Assembly: GCF_013822795.1 (NCBI RefSeq)
Contig: NZ_PNLB01000013.1
Location: forward strand, 1 to 64,000
Direction: 5' to 3'
From: Phenylobacterium sp.
GTDB taxonomy: Bacteria; Pseudomonadota; Alphaproteobacteria; Caulobacterales; Caulobacteraceae
DNA length: 64,000 nucleotides
Translations under genes and position numbers: made by a program
Shown here: in pieces, positions 34,369 to 42,434 of the stretch
Position numbering within the stretch: position 1 is the first letter of the stretch
Layout: each line of letters starts with the position of its first letter
Notes under the pieces: model-generated
What the model was told of the DNA's origin: nothing
The model's database searches: none
The model's input: only the letters and a program-made list of their open reading frames with translations

Positions 34369-34989
34369 CTATGCGCCCGTCAGCGCCGCCAGGGCGTTGT
34401 GGCGCAGGATCGGGATCACGGCGTCCGGGTCCATCGGCGCGAAGGTCGGCGGGTAGAGCCGGGCGAGGTTGAGGCTGACCGAAAGCTGGGCGACCACCAC
34501 GCGGGCGGTCGCCTGGCGATCGGGAGCGGTGATCTCCTCGCCGCACTCCAGTAGCCAGTCGGCCAGGCGCGCCGCAGCCTGGGCGTTGAGACCCGCAACC
34601 TCGTCGTGGTCGCGCTGGACCGGAGCCATGGCGCTGGCCAGCACCGCGCGGACCAGGCCAGGGGCTTTCGACACCGCCTCGGCCTGGCGCGCGACGAACC
34701 AGTCGAGGCGTTCGGCCAGGCGCTTGCCGGCCCACTTGTCGGGGGCGAGTTCGATCTCCAGGGCGGCGAGCTGGCGGCGCTGGAGGTCGGTCATCAGCAC
34801 CTCGAGCAGGTCCTCGCGGCTCCTGAAGCGGCGATAGATGGCGCCGATCGAGACGCCGCCGGCCTGGGCGATCTCCTCCATCGAAATCTCGGCGAGGTCC
34901 TTGCGGGCCAGCATGGCGTAGGCGCCCGCCAGGATGCGGGCCAGGGTCTCTTCGCTGCGCTTCTGGCGCGGCGGGATCACCCGGCTCAT
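34369..34989 (-). CDS. TetR/AcrR family transcriptional regulator (CPBP operon)
   Basis: Repressor of 206 residues. HTH region: RSEETLARILAGAYAMLARK, then SMEEIAQAGGVSIGAIYRRF and RSREDLLEVL. It is the second gene of an operon; its ATG overlaps the stop of the upstream CPBP gene (ATGA at 34986). An 18-base palindrome (35736-35753) upstream of the operon probably serves as its own operator. Its stop codon lies directly against the DUF559 repeat unit. The ligand is not known. Confidence 0.9.
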   Translation of the reverse strand: MSRVIPPRQKRSEETLARILAGAYAMLARKDLAEISMEEIAQAGGVSIGAIYRRFRSREDLLEVLMTDLQRRQLAALEIELAPDKWAGKRLAERLDWFVARQAEAVSKAPGLVRAVLASAMAPVQRDHDEVAGLNAQAAARLADWLLECGEEITAPDRQATARVVVAQLSVSLNLARLYPPTFAPMDPDAVIPILRHNALAALTGA

Positions 34990-35717
34990 GCACCCTGCGC
35001 CAGGCTGAGCGCGCCGAGATAGACGGCGGTCAGGCTGACCGTGTCGATCAGGCCGTGCAGCAACATCGAGGGGATCAATCCCCGGCGCGCGGCCAGCCGC
35101 ACGCCCCCGAGCACCAGCCCGGCCGCGGCGGTCAGCAGCACTCCGCCGATCCCCTGATAGCCGTGGGCGAAGCCGAACACGCCGGCCTGGACCAGCAGGG
35201 CGAGGATCGCGCCGGCGCCGCCCGGGCCGAACCCGGCCTCCAGCCGCGACTGCAGGAAACCGCGGAAGATCAGCTCCTCGCCGATCGCCGCCGAGGTCCA
35301 GGCGATGGCCAGCCAGGAGAGGTACTTCCAGAGCTGTCCCTCGATGCTGGCGAAGGCGGCGGCCGAGGCCTGGGCGGGCTGGCCGAGCGCCGGCAGCACG
35401 AAGGCCATCAGCAGCCCGGCGCAGAGCGCCAGGGCCAGATAGCCGCCGCCGACCAGCAACGCGGTCCGCCCCCAGGAGCCTGTGCGGCGCAGGCCGACAT
35501 CGGCCCAGGTGAGGCCACGCCAACGCAGCAGCAGCGTCGCCGCGCCCACCAGCAGCAGCATGCGCAGCGGCACCATCAGTTGGGCGACCACCGCGCCGCC
35601 GGCGTCGGGCGCCGGCAGGGCCAGCATCGCCGCGGCGGCGAGCAGGATCAGCGCCACGTCGAGCCAGGCCGTGCGGCGAGGAGCGAGCGGAGCGGCGGCG
35701 ATCGGAACGTCGGCCAT
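34986..35717 (-). CDS. CPBP-family intramembrane metalloprotease
   Basis: Membrane glutamic/metal protease (Rce1/CAAX-type, PF02517) of 243 residues starting at ATG 35717, which has GGAGG in the codons just upstream; ATG 35729 is less likely. The catalytic segments are GEELIFRGFLQSRLE (EExxxR), FGFAHGYQGIGG (FxxxH) and LLHGLIDTV (HxxxD/N) within several membrane helices. Bacterial homologues often mature or confer resistance to bacteriocins. It is cotranscribed with a TetR regulator that may sense a membrane-active compound. Confidence 0.88.
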   Translation of the reverse strand: MADVPIAAAPLAPRRTAWLDVALILLAAAAMLALPAPDAGGAVVAQLMVPLRMLLLVGAATLLLRWRGLTWADVGLRRTGSWGRTALLVGGGYLALALCAGLLMAFVLPALGQPAQASAAAFASIEGQLWKYLSWLAIAWTSAAIGEELIFRGFLQSRLEAGFGPGGAGAILALLVQAGVFGFAHGYQGIGGVLLTAAAGLVLGGVRLAARRGLIPSMLLHGLIDTVSLTAVYLGALSLAQGA

Positions 35718-35735
35718 CAGGGCCTCCATAAATCG

Positions 35736-35753
35736 GAATGCGAATTTCTATTC
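35736..35753. promoter_or_regulatory. Candidate operator upstream of the CPBP-TetR operon
   Basis: Imperfect 18-base palindrome GAATGCGAATTTCTATTC (GAATnnnAA-TTnnnATTC), 19 bases upstream of the CPBP start, in a short AT-rich stretch. It fits autoregulation by the operon's TetR protein. Confidence 0.45.
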
Positions 35754-35835
35754 TCAAATTGTCGACGATGTCAAGGACGCTAGCCCCGGCCGTGGCCGGG
35801 GCTAAGCTGGGCCGTCCATCAGGAGTGGAGAGGCC

Positions 35836-36432
35836 ATGACCCCGCCTGCGATCATCCTGCTCAACGGCACGTCCAGCGCCGGCAAGAGCACGCTGGGGCG
35901 GGCGCTGCAGCGGCGGATCGATCCGCAGCCGGTCCTGACCGGGCTGGACAGTTTCGTGTTCGGACTGCTGCCGCCGGCGTGGCACAACGATCCGCACGGG
36001 GTCTATTTCTCACGCCGCAGCGACGGAGCAGTCCCGCTGCACCTGGGCCCCGGCGGCGAGGCGATGGCCCGGGCGTTCCACAGGGCGGTGGCGGCGATGG
36101 CCGATTGCGGGCTGAGCGTCATCGTCGACGACGTGCTGTTCGAGCGCTGGCTGCTGGCCGATTGGCTGGAGGCGGCGGCGGGACACGAGGTGTTCTTCGT
36201 CGGCGTGCATTGCGAGCTGGCCGAGGCCGAGCGCCGCGAACTGGCCCGCGGCGATCGGCAGCCGGGACAGGTGCGCAGCCAGGTCGACGTCGTGCACGCC
36301 CATGCCGACTACGACTGCACAGTCGACACCACCCTCAACGATCCGCGCGCGTGTGCGGCCCAGATCCTGGCGGCGATCGCAGAGCGGCGGGGGCCGAGCG
36401 CCTTCGAGCGGCTGCGAGCGGGCTTGGCCTAA
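35836..36432 (+). CDS. Chloramphenicol phosphotransferase-like (CPT family) protein
   Basis: P-loop kinase-like protein of 198 residues with Walker A GTSSAGKST (11-19), LTGLDSFVFGLLP near 36-48 and the segment SVIVDDVLFERWLL, all typical of the CPT family. Members phosphorylate hydroxyls of small molecules; the founding enzyme inactivates chloramphenicol. Resistance cannot be claimed without the antibiotic-binding details. It is cytoplasmic and precedes a GNAT gene by 26 bases on the same strand. Confidence 0.85.
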   Translation: MTPPAIILLNGTSSAGKSTLGRALQRRIDPQPVLTGLDSFVFGLLPPAWHNDPHGVYFSRRSDGAVPLHLGPGGEAMARAFHRAVAAMADCGLSVIVDDVLFERWLLADWLEAAAGHEVFFVGVHCELAEAERRELARGDRQPGQVRSQVDVVHAHADYDCTVDTTLNDPRACAAQILAAIAERRGPSAFERLRAGLA

Positions 36433-36458
36433 GCACGTCCGCCGACTATCTGCGCGCG

Positions 36459-36887
36459 ATGATCAGACGCGCGACAGCCGCCGACGCCCCTGCCCTGCTC
36501 GCGCTGTGGCGGGCGGCGGTCGAGGCCACCCACCACTTCCTAACGGCCGCCGACATCGACGCCATCGAGGCGCAGGTGCGCGGCTACCTGGCCAGCGACG
36601 CGCAGCTGTGGACCGTCGAGCGGGACGGCCGGCCGGTCGGTTTCATGGGGCTGGACGGCGATGAGATCGCGGCCCTGTTCGTCGATCCGGCCGTGCATCG
36701 CGGCGGGATCGGGCGGGCGCTGATGGCCCACGCGCAGGCGCGCGGGGCGACCTGGCTGGGGGTCAATGAACAGAATCCGGGCGCCATCGCCTTCTATCAG
36801 CGGCTCGGCTTCGAGGTGACCGACCGCTCCGCGTTGGACAGCGAAGGCCGGCCGTTTCCGATCCTGACCATGCGGCGACGCGTCTAG
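36459..36887 (+). CDS. GNAT family N-acetyltransferase
   Basis: Acetyltransferase of 142 residues from ATG 36459. The acetyl-CoA loop is GGIGRALMAHAQARG; strand IAALFVDPAVH comes before it and INNPGAIAFYQRLGF-like NEQNPGAIAFYQRLGFEVT after it, as in YjaB/ElaA-like enzymes. It probably acetylates a small molecule or protein amine. The acceptor is unknown. It follows the CPT-like gene and its stop overlaps that of the convergent M61-like gene by four bases. Confidence 0.88.
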   Translation: MIRRATAADAPALLALWRAAVEATHHFLTAADIDAIEAQVRGYLASDAQLWTVERDGRPVGFMGLDGDEIAALFVDPAVHRGGIGRALMAHAQARGATWLGVNEQNPGAIAFYQRLGFEVTDRSALDSEGRPFPILTMRRRV

Positions 36888-38602
36888 AGCGCGCAGGATC
36901 GGCCCGCAGCGGCGACCGGCGACCAGACGTACTCGGCGACCACCGGCCCTTGCGTCGAAAAGGCCGCCTGCCGCTCGACGCCGTCGCGGCGGACGACGAG
37001 TTGGACGACCGGATCGAGCCGCACGTTGGACGCGCTGTGGGCGATGCGTGGGGCGACGCCCTGGAAGGACACCAGCTCGTCGCCGTCGCGCAGGCCGGCC
37101 TGGGCCGCGGCCGACCCTGGCTGGAGGCCGGAGATCACGGCGGGCTTCATCAGGAAGGCGTCCTCGGACATGCCGAGCACCGGGCGCGGATGCTCGAGTT
37201 TGCGGCGCGCCAGGCACGGGCCGAAGGCGTCGGCGGGCGGCACGATCAGGTCGCCGGCCAGCATGGCGTCGAGCCGCGCGGGCCCGGCCTCGCCCAGCTC
37301 GGCGCGCAGCAGATCGCGCCATTTGGCCTCGTCATAGGCGCCGCCGGCGCGGCGGCTGGCGAGCATCGCGAGGACGAGATCATCGAGCGACCGCGCGCCG
37401 CCGGACCGCGCGCGGACGGCGGCGTCGAGGTCCACGAAGTACATGAAGCCACGGTTGTAGGGCGCGCTCTGGGCTGCGCCGTCGGCCCAGCGGCGACGGC
37501 CGAGTTCGGCGAACGGCGCGTCCACGACCGAGCTGTTGTAGTAGGCCCCGGTCATCACGGCGATTTCCGCGGCGGCCTCGTCCAGGCTGATCAGGCCGGC
37601 GCGCAGCGGGGCGCGGATCTTGTAGAACTCGGCCAGCCCCTCGCCGAACCAAGCGTTGGCGCCGGTGTCGCCGCTCAAGCTGCCGACGAAGTGGTGGACC
37701 ATCTCGTGGGTGAACATGATGCGGCGTGAGACGTCGCTCATCTGGCCCAGGCCGTACTCCAGCATAAAGCCGCCGTTGGTGGCCCCGCCGCCGTCGCGCG
37801 GCCGCGCGAACGGCCGCATCAGCAGGACGTAGGGCGGCGCGGCGGGGTCGACGAACAGGTCCTGCAGCACGCGGTAGCTGCGCGCCGACCAGGCCGAGGC
37901 GGTCTGCGGATCGAAGGGCGGTCGGCCGATCCAGTAAGCGCTGAAGCGCTCGCCCGGCGGGGCGTAGCCCTGCACCGCGCCGCCCAGCAGGAAGATCGTG
38001 TTGATCCCGCCGGTTGGCCCCGAAAGCGAGACCGCGCCTTCGCCCAGAGTCGAGACGCCGCGCGCCCCGGCCGGCGCGGCGCTGAGGTCCCAGTCGAGCT
38101 TGAAGTCGGCGGGAACGTCGGCCGGCAGCAGCAGGAACGAGAAGAACGCGCCGCCAAAACCGCCGTCGGCGCCGCGCAGATCGTAGGACGGGCCGGGGCG
38201 ACGCGGGCTCATCGCCGGGGTCACGTCGGCGGCGTAGCTCAGGGTGATCGCGCCCTGGGTCGCGCGCCTTGGACTGAAGGTGCGCATTTCGAGCGGATAG
38301 CCCGGCTCGGCCGGCGCCACCGCCATCGCCAGCGGCAGCGGGCCGGCCTCGTCGCGCGCCACGATGTCGGCCTCCGCGTAGGGTTGGCCGAGAATGGTGG
38401 TGACGCGGGCGGGAACGGTGAACAGGGTCTGGCCCGCCGCTGCTGCGAAACCCGAGACCGACTGGCGGACCTCGACCTGCGAAATCTCGCCGTTGGCGGC
38501 CAGCGGCTTCAGCACCACCGACACGGCCGGGGCCTGCGCGACCGCCGTCCACGGCGACGCCGCCGCCATGACCGCGACGGCCGCCAACACACGCATAGAC
38601 AT
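36884..38602 (-). CDS. M61-like metallopeptidase with C-terminal PDZ domain, exported
   Basis: Periplasmic protease of 572 residues. It has a signal peptide (MRVLAAVAVMAAASPWTAVA) and ATG 38602 preceded by GGGAGGT. The zinc motif THEMVHHF supplies HExxH and WFGEGLAEF gives the third glutamate, the gluzincin arrangement of the glycyl aminopeptidase (M61) family. A PDZ-like segment (SGLQPGSAAAQAGLRDGDEL) lies in the last 100 residues. The N-terminal beta domain is typical of M61. It is alone on its strand. Confidence 0.83.
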   Translation of the reverse strand: MSMRVLAAVAVMAAASPWTAVAQAPAVSVVLKPLAANGEISQVEVRQSVSGFAAAAGQTLFTVPARVTTILGQPYAEADIVARDEAGPLPLAMAVAPAEPGYPLEMRTFSPRRATQGAITLSYAADVTPAMSPRRPGPSYDLRGADGGFGGAFFSFLLLPADVPADFKLDWDLSAAPAGARGVSTLGEGAVSLSGPTGGINTIFLLGGAVQGYAPPGERFSAYWIGRPPFDPQTASAWSARSYRVLQDLFVDPAAPPYVLLMRPFARPRDGGGATNGGFMLEYGLGQMSDVSRRIMFTHEMVHHFVGSLSGDTGANAWFGEGLAEFYKIRAPLRAGLISLDEAAAEIAVMTGAYYNSSVVDAPFAELGRRRWADGAAQSAPYNRGFMYFVDLDAAVRARSGGARSLDDLVLAMLASRRAGGAYDEAKWRDLLRAELGEAGPARLDAMLAGDLIVPPADAFGPCLARRKLEHPRPVLGMSEDAFLMKPAVISGLQPGSAAAQAGLRDGDELVSFQGVAPRIAHSASNVRLDPVVQLVVRRDGVERQAAFSTQGPVVAEYVWSPVAAAGRSCAL

Positions 38603-38719
38603 TCGAGACCTCCCGCCGAACGCCCCACACTCCCACGGGCGGTCTGCAATTGGGCGCCGATTTGCGCCCCCAGGCGGCGGGCGGTTGGCTAGACTATGCG
38701 TCGCGGTCGGCCTGTGGGG

Positions 38720-39049
38720 ATGACGATGACCAGTTTCAGTTCGATGTCCGAGCGCGCCTGGCGGGTGCGCGAGCTCTATGCGGGGGTAGAAACTCAGCGC
38801 TACGGGCGGCCCTGGAGCCGCGAGGAGGTGGCGCTGGGCTTTGTCGGCGACGTCGGCGACCTGATGAAGCTGGTGCAGGCGGCGGAAGGCGTACGGGCGA
38901 TCCCCGACGCCCCCGCCAAGCTGGCGCACGAACTGGCCGATTGTCTGTGGAGCGTGATGACCCTGGCGCGGATGTACGAGATCGACCTGGAAGCGGCGTT
39001 CGCGCGCACGATGGACGAGCTGGAAGCCGGCCTGGAGGCGCGACCGTGA
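38720..39049 (+). CDS. MazG-like nucleotide pyrophosphohydrolase
   Basis: All-alpha NTP pyrophosphatase-like protein of 109 residues. Metal-binding acids appear in SREEVALGFVGDVGDLMK and in HELADCLWSVMTLAR (ExxD). The catalytic helices match the MazG-like/dUTPase-like superfamily, which clears non-canonical NTPs. The start could be ATG 38720 or 38726, the second being five bases after GGGGA. Its TGA overlaps the GTG start of the following GNAT gene, so the two are coupled. Confidence 0.8.
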   Translation: MTMTSFSSMSERAWRVRELYAGVETQRYGRPWSREEVALGFVGDVGDLMKLVQAAEGVRAIPDAPAKLAHELADCLWSVMTLARMYEIDLEAAFARTMDELEAGLEARP

Positions 39050-39549
39050 GCCTGAAGATCGTGCGGGCCGCCCGGAGCGACAGCGCCCTGCTGCAGAACC
39101 TCTTCCAGCTCTACACCCACGACTTTTCGGAGTTCTGGGCCGGGAGTGCGCGCGGCGAGCTGGAGGCCGATGGTCGGTATACGGACTATCCGCTGACGCC
39201 GTTCTTCGAGCGCGCCAGCTGGTCGGCCTGGTTGCTGAAGTCGGGCGAGGCCCCGGCCGGTTTTGCGCTGATCAACGACGCCGCGCATTCGGGCCTGCCG
39301 ACGCGGCGCTCGATGGCCGAGTTCTTCGTGGTGCGCAAACATCGCGGCCAGGGGGCCGGGCGCGCGGCCGCGCAGGCGCTGATCGCCGACGAGCCGGGCG
39401 GCTGGGAGATCGCCGTGGCGCGGGCCAACACCGGGGCGCTGACCTTCTGGCGCAAGGTGGCGGCGACGTGCGCGGCCGGGCCGGTCGAGGAGCTGGACAT
39501 CGCCAGCCCCGACTGGAACGGGCCGGTGTTGCGGTTCGCCGCGCGCTAG
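39046..39549 (+). CDS. GNAT family N-acetyltransferase
   Basis: Acetyltransferase of 167 residues starting at GTG 39046 (MSLKIVRAARSDS). The acetyl-CoA motif is RKHRGQGAGRAAAQALI and a preceding strand is SMAEFFVV. The segment LYTHDFSEFW near 33-42 is common in GNATs related to predicted acetyltransferases of COG5628/COG3153 type. Its start overlaps the MazG-like stop by four bases. It converges on the MBL-rhodanese gene. Confidence 0.85.
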   Translation: MSLKIVRAARSDSALLQNLFQLYTHDFSEFWAGSARGELEADGRYTDYPLTPFFERASWSAWLLKSGEAPAGFALINDAAHSGLPTRRSMAEFFVVRKHRGQGAGRAAAQALIADEPGGWEIAVARANTGALTFWRKVAATCAAGPVEELDIASPDWNGPVLRFAAR

Positions 39550-39556
39550 GTTCGGA

Positions 39557-40585
39557 TCAGCTCTCCAGTTCGTAGCCGGCGTCGCGCCAGGCCTTGAGGC
39601 CGCCGTCGAGAGCGACGGCGCGGGTGAAGCCGAGTTCGCGCAGGGTGGCGGCGGCCAGGGTCGAGATCTTGCCGAACTCGCAGCAGGCGAGGATGCGGAC
39701 GGTGGGGTCGGGCAGCTCGGAATTGACCCGCAGCTCCAGCTGGCCGCGCGGCAGGTGGCGGGCGCCGGGGATGTGGCCGGCGTCGAAGGCGTCCTTCTCG
39801 CGCAGGTCCAGGATGACCATGTCGCCGCTGTTGCCGCCGATGCGGCCGTGCAACTCGACCAGCGACATGAACGGCACCTTGGCCGAGGCCTCGGCCAGCA
39901 GCTGGGCGACGGTCTTGCCGCCGCTCATATTGGTGCGCAGGGCCTCGGTCAGGTGGGTTGGGGCCGAGAGGTCGAGGTTCTGCATCATCGCCACGAACTC
40001 GGCGCGGTCGGTCTTCTGCAGGCGCGGATTGGCGTCGATCTCGTCGCCGATCGTCGAGTGGGTGCGGCCCTTATAGTCGTGGGCCGGGAAGACCAGCGTC
40101 TCGCGCGGCAGCTTCAGCAGCTTGTCGAACAGGCTTTCATAGAGGGCGTGGGGATCGCCGGTCGGCAGGTCGGTGCGGCCGGTGCCGCCGATCAGCAGGG
40201 TGTCGCCGGTGAACACCCGATCGGCCATCACCAAGCACATGGAGTCGCGGGTGTGGCCGGGGGTGTGCAGGGCCTGGATGCGCAGCTCGCCGACGATCAG
40301 CATGTCGCCGTCGTCGAGCCGCAGGTCGGCGTAAGGCGCGGGGCTGAGCCGGTTCATAACCACCGGCGCGCCCAGCAGCTTCTGCAACTCATGGCTGGCC
40401 GAAAAGTGGTCGGCGTGGGTGTGGGTGTCGACGATGTAGCGGATGTGCAGGCCGAGTTGGCCGGCCAGGCCGACATAACGGTCGATCTGTGAGAACTCCG
40501 TGTCGATCAGCGCGGCGGCGCGGGTGGTCTCGCAGCCCACCAGGTAGGACTGGCAGCCGCCGGTCGGTATCTGCTCGAAGATCAT
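39557..40585 (-). CDS. MBL-fold hydrolase fused to rhodanese domain (ETHE1-like)
   Basis: Two-domain protein of 342 residues. The N-terminal metallo-beta-lactamase fold has DTHTHADHFSAS (HxHxDH) and GHTRDSMCLV, in the persulfide dioxygenase/glyoxalase II-like ETHE1 group. The C-terminal rhodanese domain (about 235-340) has the active-site loop CCEFGKIS with its cysteine and C-x-x-G-x-x-S pattern. Such fusions oxidise glutathione persulfide or other sulfane sulfur during sulfide detoxification. It is alone, with no sqr or fccB beside it. Confidence 0.88.
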   Translation of the reverse strand: MIFEQIPTGGCQSYLVGCETTRAAALIDTEFSQIDRYVGLAGQLGLHIRYIVDTHTHADHFSASHELQKLLGAPVVMNRLSPAPYADLRLDDGDMLIVGELRIQALHTPGHTRDSMCLVMADRVFTGDTLLIGGTGRTDLPTGDPHALYESLFDKLLKLPRETLVFPAHDYKGRTHSTIGDEIDANPRLQKTDRAEFVAMMQNLDLSAPTHLTEALRTNMSGGKTVAQLLAEASAKVPFMSLVELHGRIGGNSGDMVILDLREKDAFDAGHIPGARHLPRGQLELRVNSELPDPTVRILACCEFGKISTLAAATLRELGFTRAVALDGGLKAWRDAGYELES

Positions 40586-40781
40586 CGCATCGCCCCTGTT
40601 CGTTGCGGCGCGACAGTCGCGCCAACCGCGGGCGGGCGCAAGCCGAACGGCGTTACGCCTGGGGCCTTGACCCGAAGCCGCCGCAGGGGGCGGCCGGATG
40701 GCGCATGGCGCCGCTCAGGCGGAGGCTGCCGCCCCTGGGAGGCGTGTCCAGCGCCCCCGACCACACAAGGGAGCGCGCGCG

Positions 40782-42281
40782 ATGCCGAAGGGCAAACCCA
40801 ACATCCTGTTCATCATGGGCGACGACATCGGCTGGTATAACATCAGCGCCTACAACCTCGGCGTCATGGGCTACCGCACGCCCAATATCGACCGCATCGC
40901 CAAGGAAGGCGCGCTGTTCACCGACTGGTACGCTCAGCAGAGCTGCACCGCCGGGCGCGCGGCGTTCCTGACCGGCCAGTCGCCGATCCGCACCGGCCTG
41001 ACCAAGGTCGGGTTGCCGGGGGCGGACCTGGGACTGAGCGCCGACGATCCCTGCATCGCCCAGGTGCTGAAGGCGCAGGGCTACGCCACCGGCCAGTTCG
41101 GCAAGAACCACCTGGGCGACCGCGACGAACACCTGCCGACCATGCACGGCTTCGACGAGTTCTTCGGCAACCTCTACCACCTGAACGCCGAGGAGGAGCC
41201 GGAGAACGAGGACTATCCGAAGGACCCCGAGTTCCGGAAGAAGTTCGGCCCGCGCGGCGTGCTGAAGTGCAAGGCCGACGGCAAGGGCGGCCAGACCATC
41301 GAGAACACCGGCCCGATGGACTCCAAGCGCATGGAGACGGTGGACGAGGAGTTCCTCGCCGACGCCAAGGACTTCATCAAGCGCAAGAACAAGGAGGGCG
41401 GCCCCTGGTTCTGCTACTTCAACTCGACCCGCATGCACGTCTTCACGCACCTGAAGGAAGCCTCGAAAGGTAAGACCGGCCTTGGCCTCTATCCTGACGG
41501 GATGGTCGAGCATGACGGCCATGTCGGCGAGCTGCTGGCCCTGGTCGACGAGCTGGGCGTCGCCGACGACACCATCGTCGTCTACACCACCGACAACGGC
41601 GCCGAGTGCTTTACCTGGCCCGACGGCGGGACCACGCCGTTCAAGGGCGAGAAGGCGACCAACTGGGAGGGCGGCTTCCGCGTGCCCTGCGCCATCCGCT
41701 GGCCCGGAACCATCGAGCCCGGCAGCGTGATCAACGAGATCTGCGCGCATGAAGACTTCCTGGCCACCTTCGCGGCGGCGGCGGGCGACGCCGACATCGT
41801 CGAGCGGATCCGCAAGGGCGGGAAGATCGGCGACAAGACCTTCAAGGTGCACCTCGACGGCAACAACCTGATCCCCGCCTTCAAGGGCGAGGCCAAGGAG
41901 TGGCCGCGGCAGGGCTTCGCCTACTGGAGCGACGACGGCGACCTGATGGCGGTCCGCGTCAAGCAGTGGAAGGTCGCCTTCATGGAGCAGAACAGCGAGG
42001 TGAACCACAAGACGCCGCTCGGCGTCTGGCAGGGCGCCTTCACGGGGCTGCGCGCGCCGATGTTGTACAACATCCGCTCAGACCCGTTCGAACGTGGGCC
42101 GGAGAGCATCTACTACGGCGACTTCTCGGCGCACCGGATGTTCCTGTTCGTGCCGGCCCAGGCGATCGTCGCCAAGCTGCTGGAAACCTTCAAGGAGTTC
42201 CCGCCGCGGGCCAAGGCGGCGAGCTTCACCGTGGGCGACGCCATGGAGAAGATCAGCACCGCCAGCCCGAACCAGAACTGA
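40782..42281 (+). CDS. Sulfatase (arylsulfatase family), no signal peptide
   Basis: Type I sulfatase of 499 residues starting at ATG 40782 with AAGGGAG upstream. GDDIGWYNIS near the start gives metal-binding aspartates, and SCTAGRAA carries the formylglycine motif C-x-A-x-R (C to fGly conversion needed). TDNGAE and the KGEKATNWEGG segment complete the core. There is no leader peptide, so it acts in the cytoplasm or is released another way. No anaerobic or aerobic maturase gene lies in the window. A terminator follows. Confidence 0.88.
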   Translation: MPKGKPNILFIMGDDIGWYNISAYNLGVMGYRTPNIDRIAKEGALFTDWYAQQSCTAGRAAFLTGQSPIRTGLTKVGLPGADLGLSADDPCIAQVLKAQGYATGQFGKNHLGDRDEHLPTMHGFDEFFGNLYHLNAEEEPENEDYPKDPEFRKKFGPRGVLKCKADGKGGQTIENTGPMDSKRMETVDEEFLADAKDFIKRKNKEGGPWFCYFNSTRMHVFTHLKEASKGKTGLGLYPDGMVEHDGHVGELLALVDELGVADDTIVVYTTDNGAECFTWPDGGTTPFKGEKATNWEGGFRVPCAIRWPGTIEPGSVINEICAHEDFLATFAAAAGDADIVERIRKGGKIGDKTFKVHLDGNNLIPAFKGEAKEWPRQGFAYWSDDGDLMAVRVKQWKVAFMEQNSEVNHKTPLGVWQGAFTGLRAPMLYNIRSDPFERGPESIYYGDFSAHRMFLFVPAQAIVAKLLETFKEFPPRAKAASFTVGDAMEKISTASPNQN

Positions 42282-42304
42282 CCGCGCGCGGGCGCGACCG
42301 ACGG

Positions 42305-42335
42305 AAGGGGCGAGCCGGGGCTCGCCCCTTCTTTT
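42305..42335 (+). terminator. Rho-independent terminator after the sulfatase gene
   Basis: Eleven-bp stem AAGGGGCGAGC / GCTCGCCCCTT (42305-42315 with 42320-42330), then CTTTT. Confidence 0.85.
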
Positions 42336-42434
42336 CGTGTGGGCCGGGTGGGGACGAACGCCTACCGAAGATTGACGCCGCGGAGCCTTTCGCGTCCCCT
42401 GGCTGCGACATTCCGTCCAGCTTGAGAGAGACCG

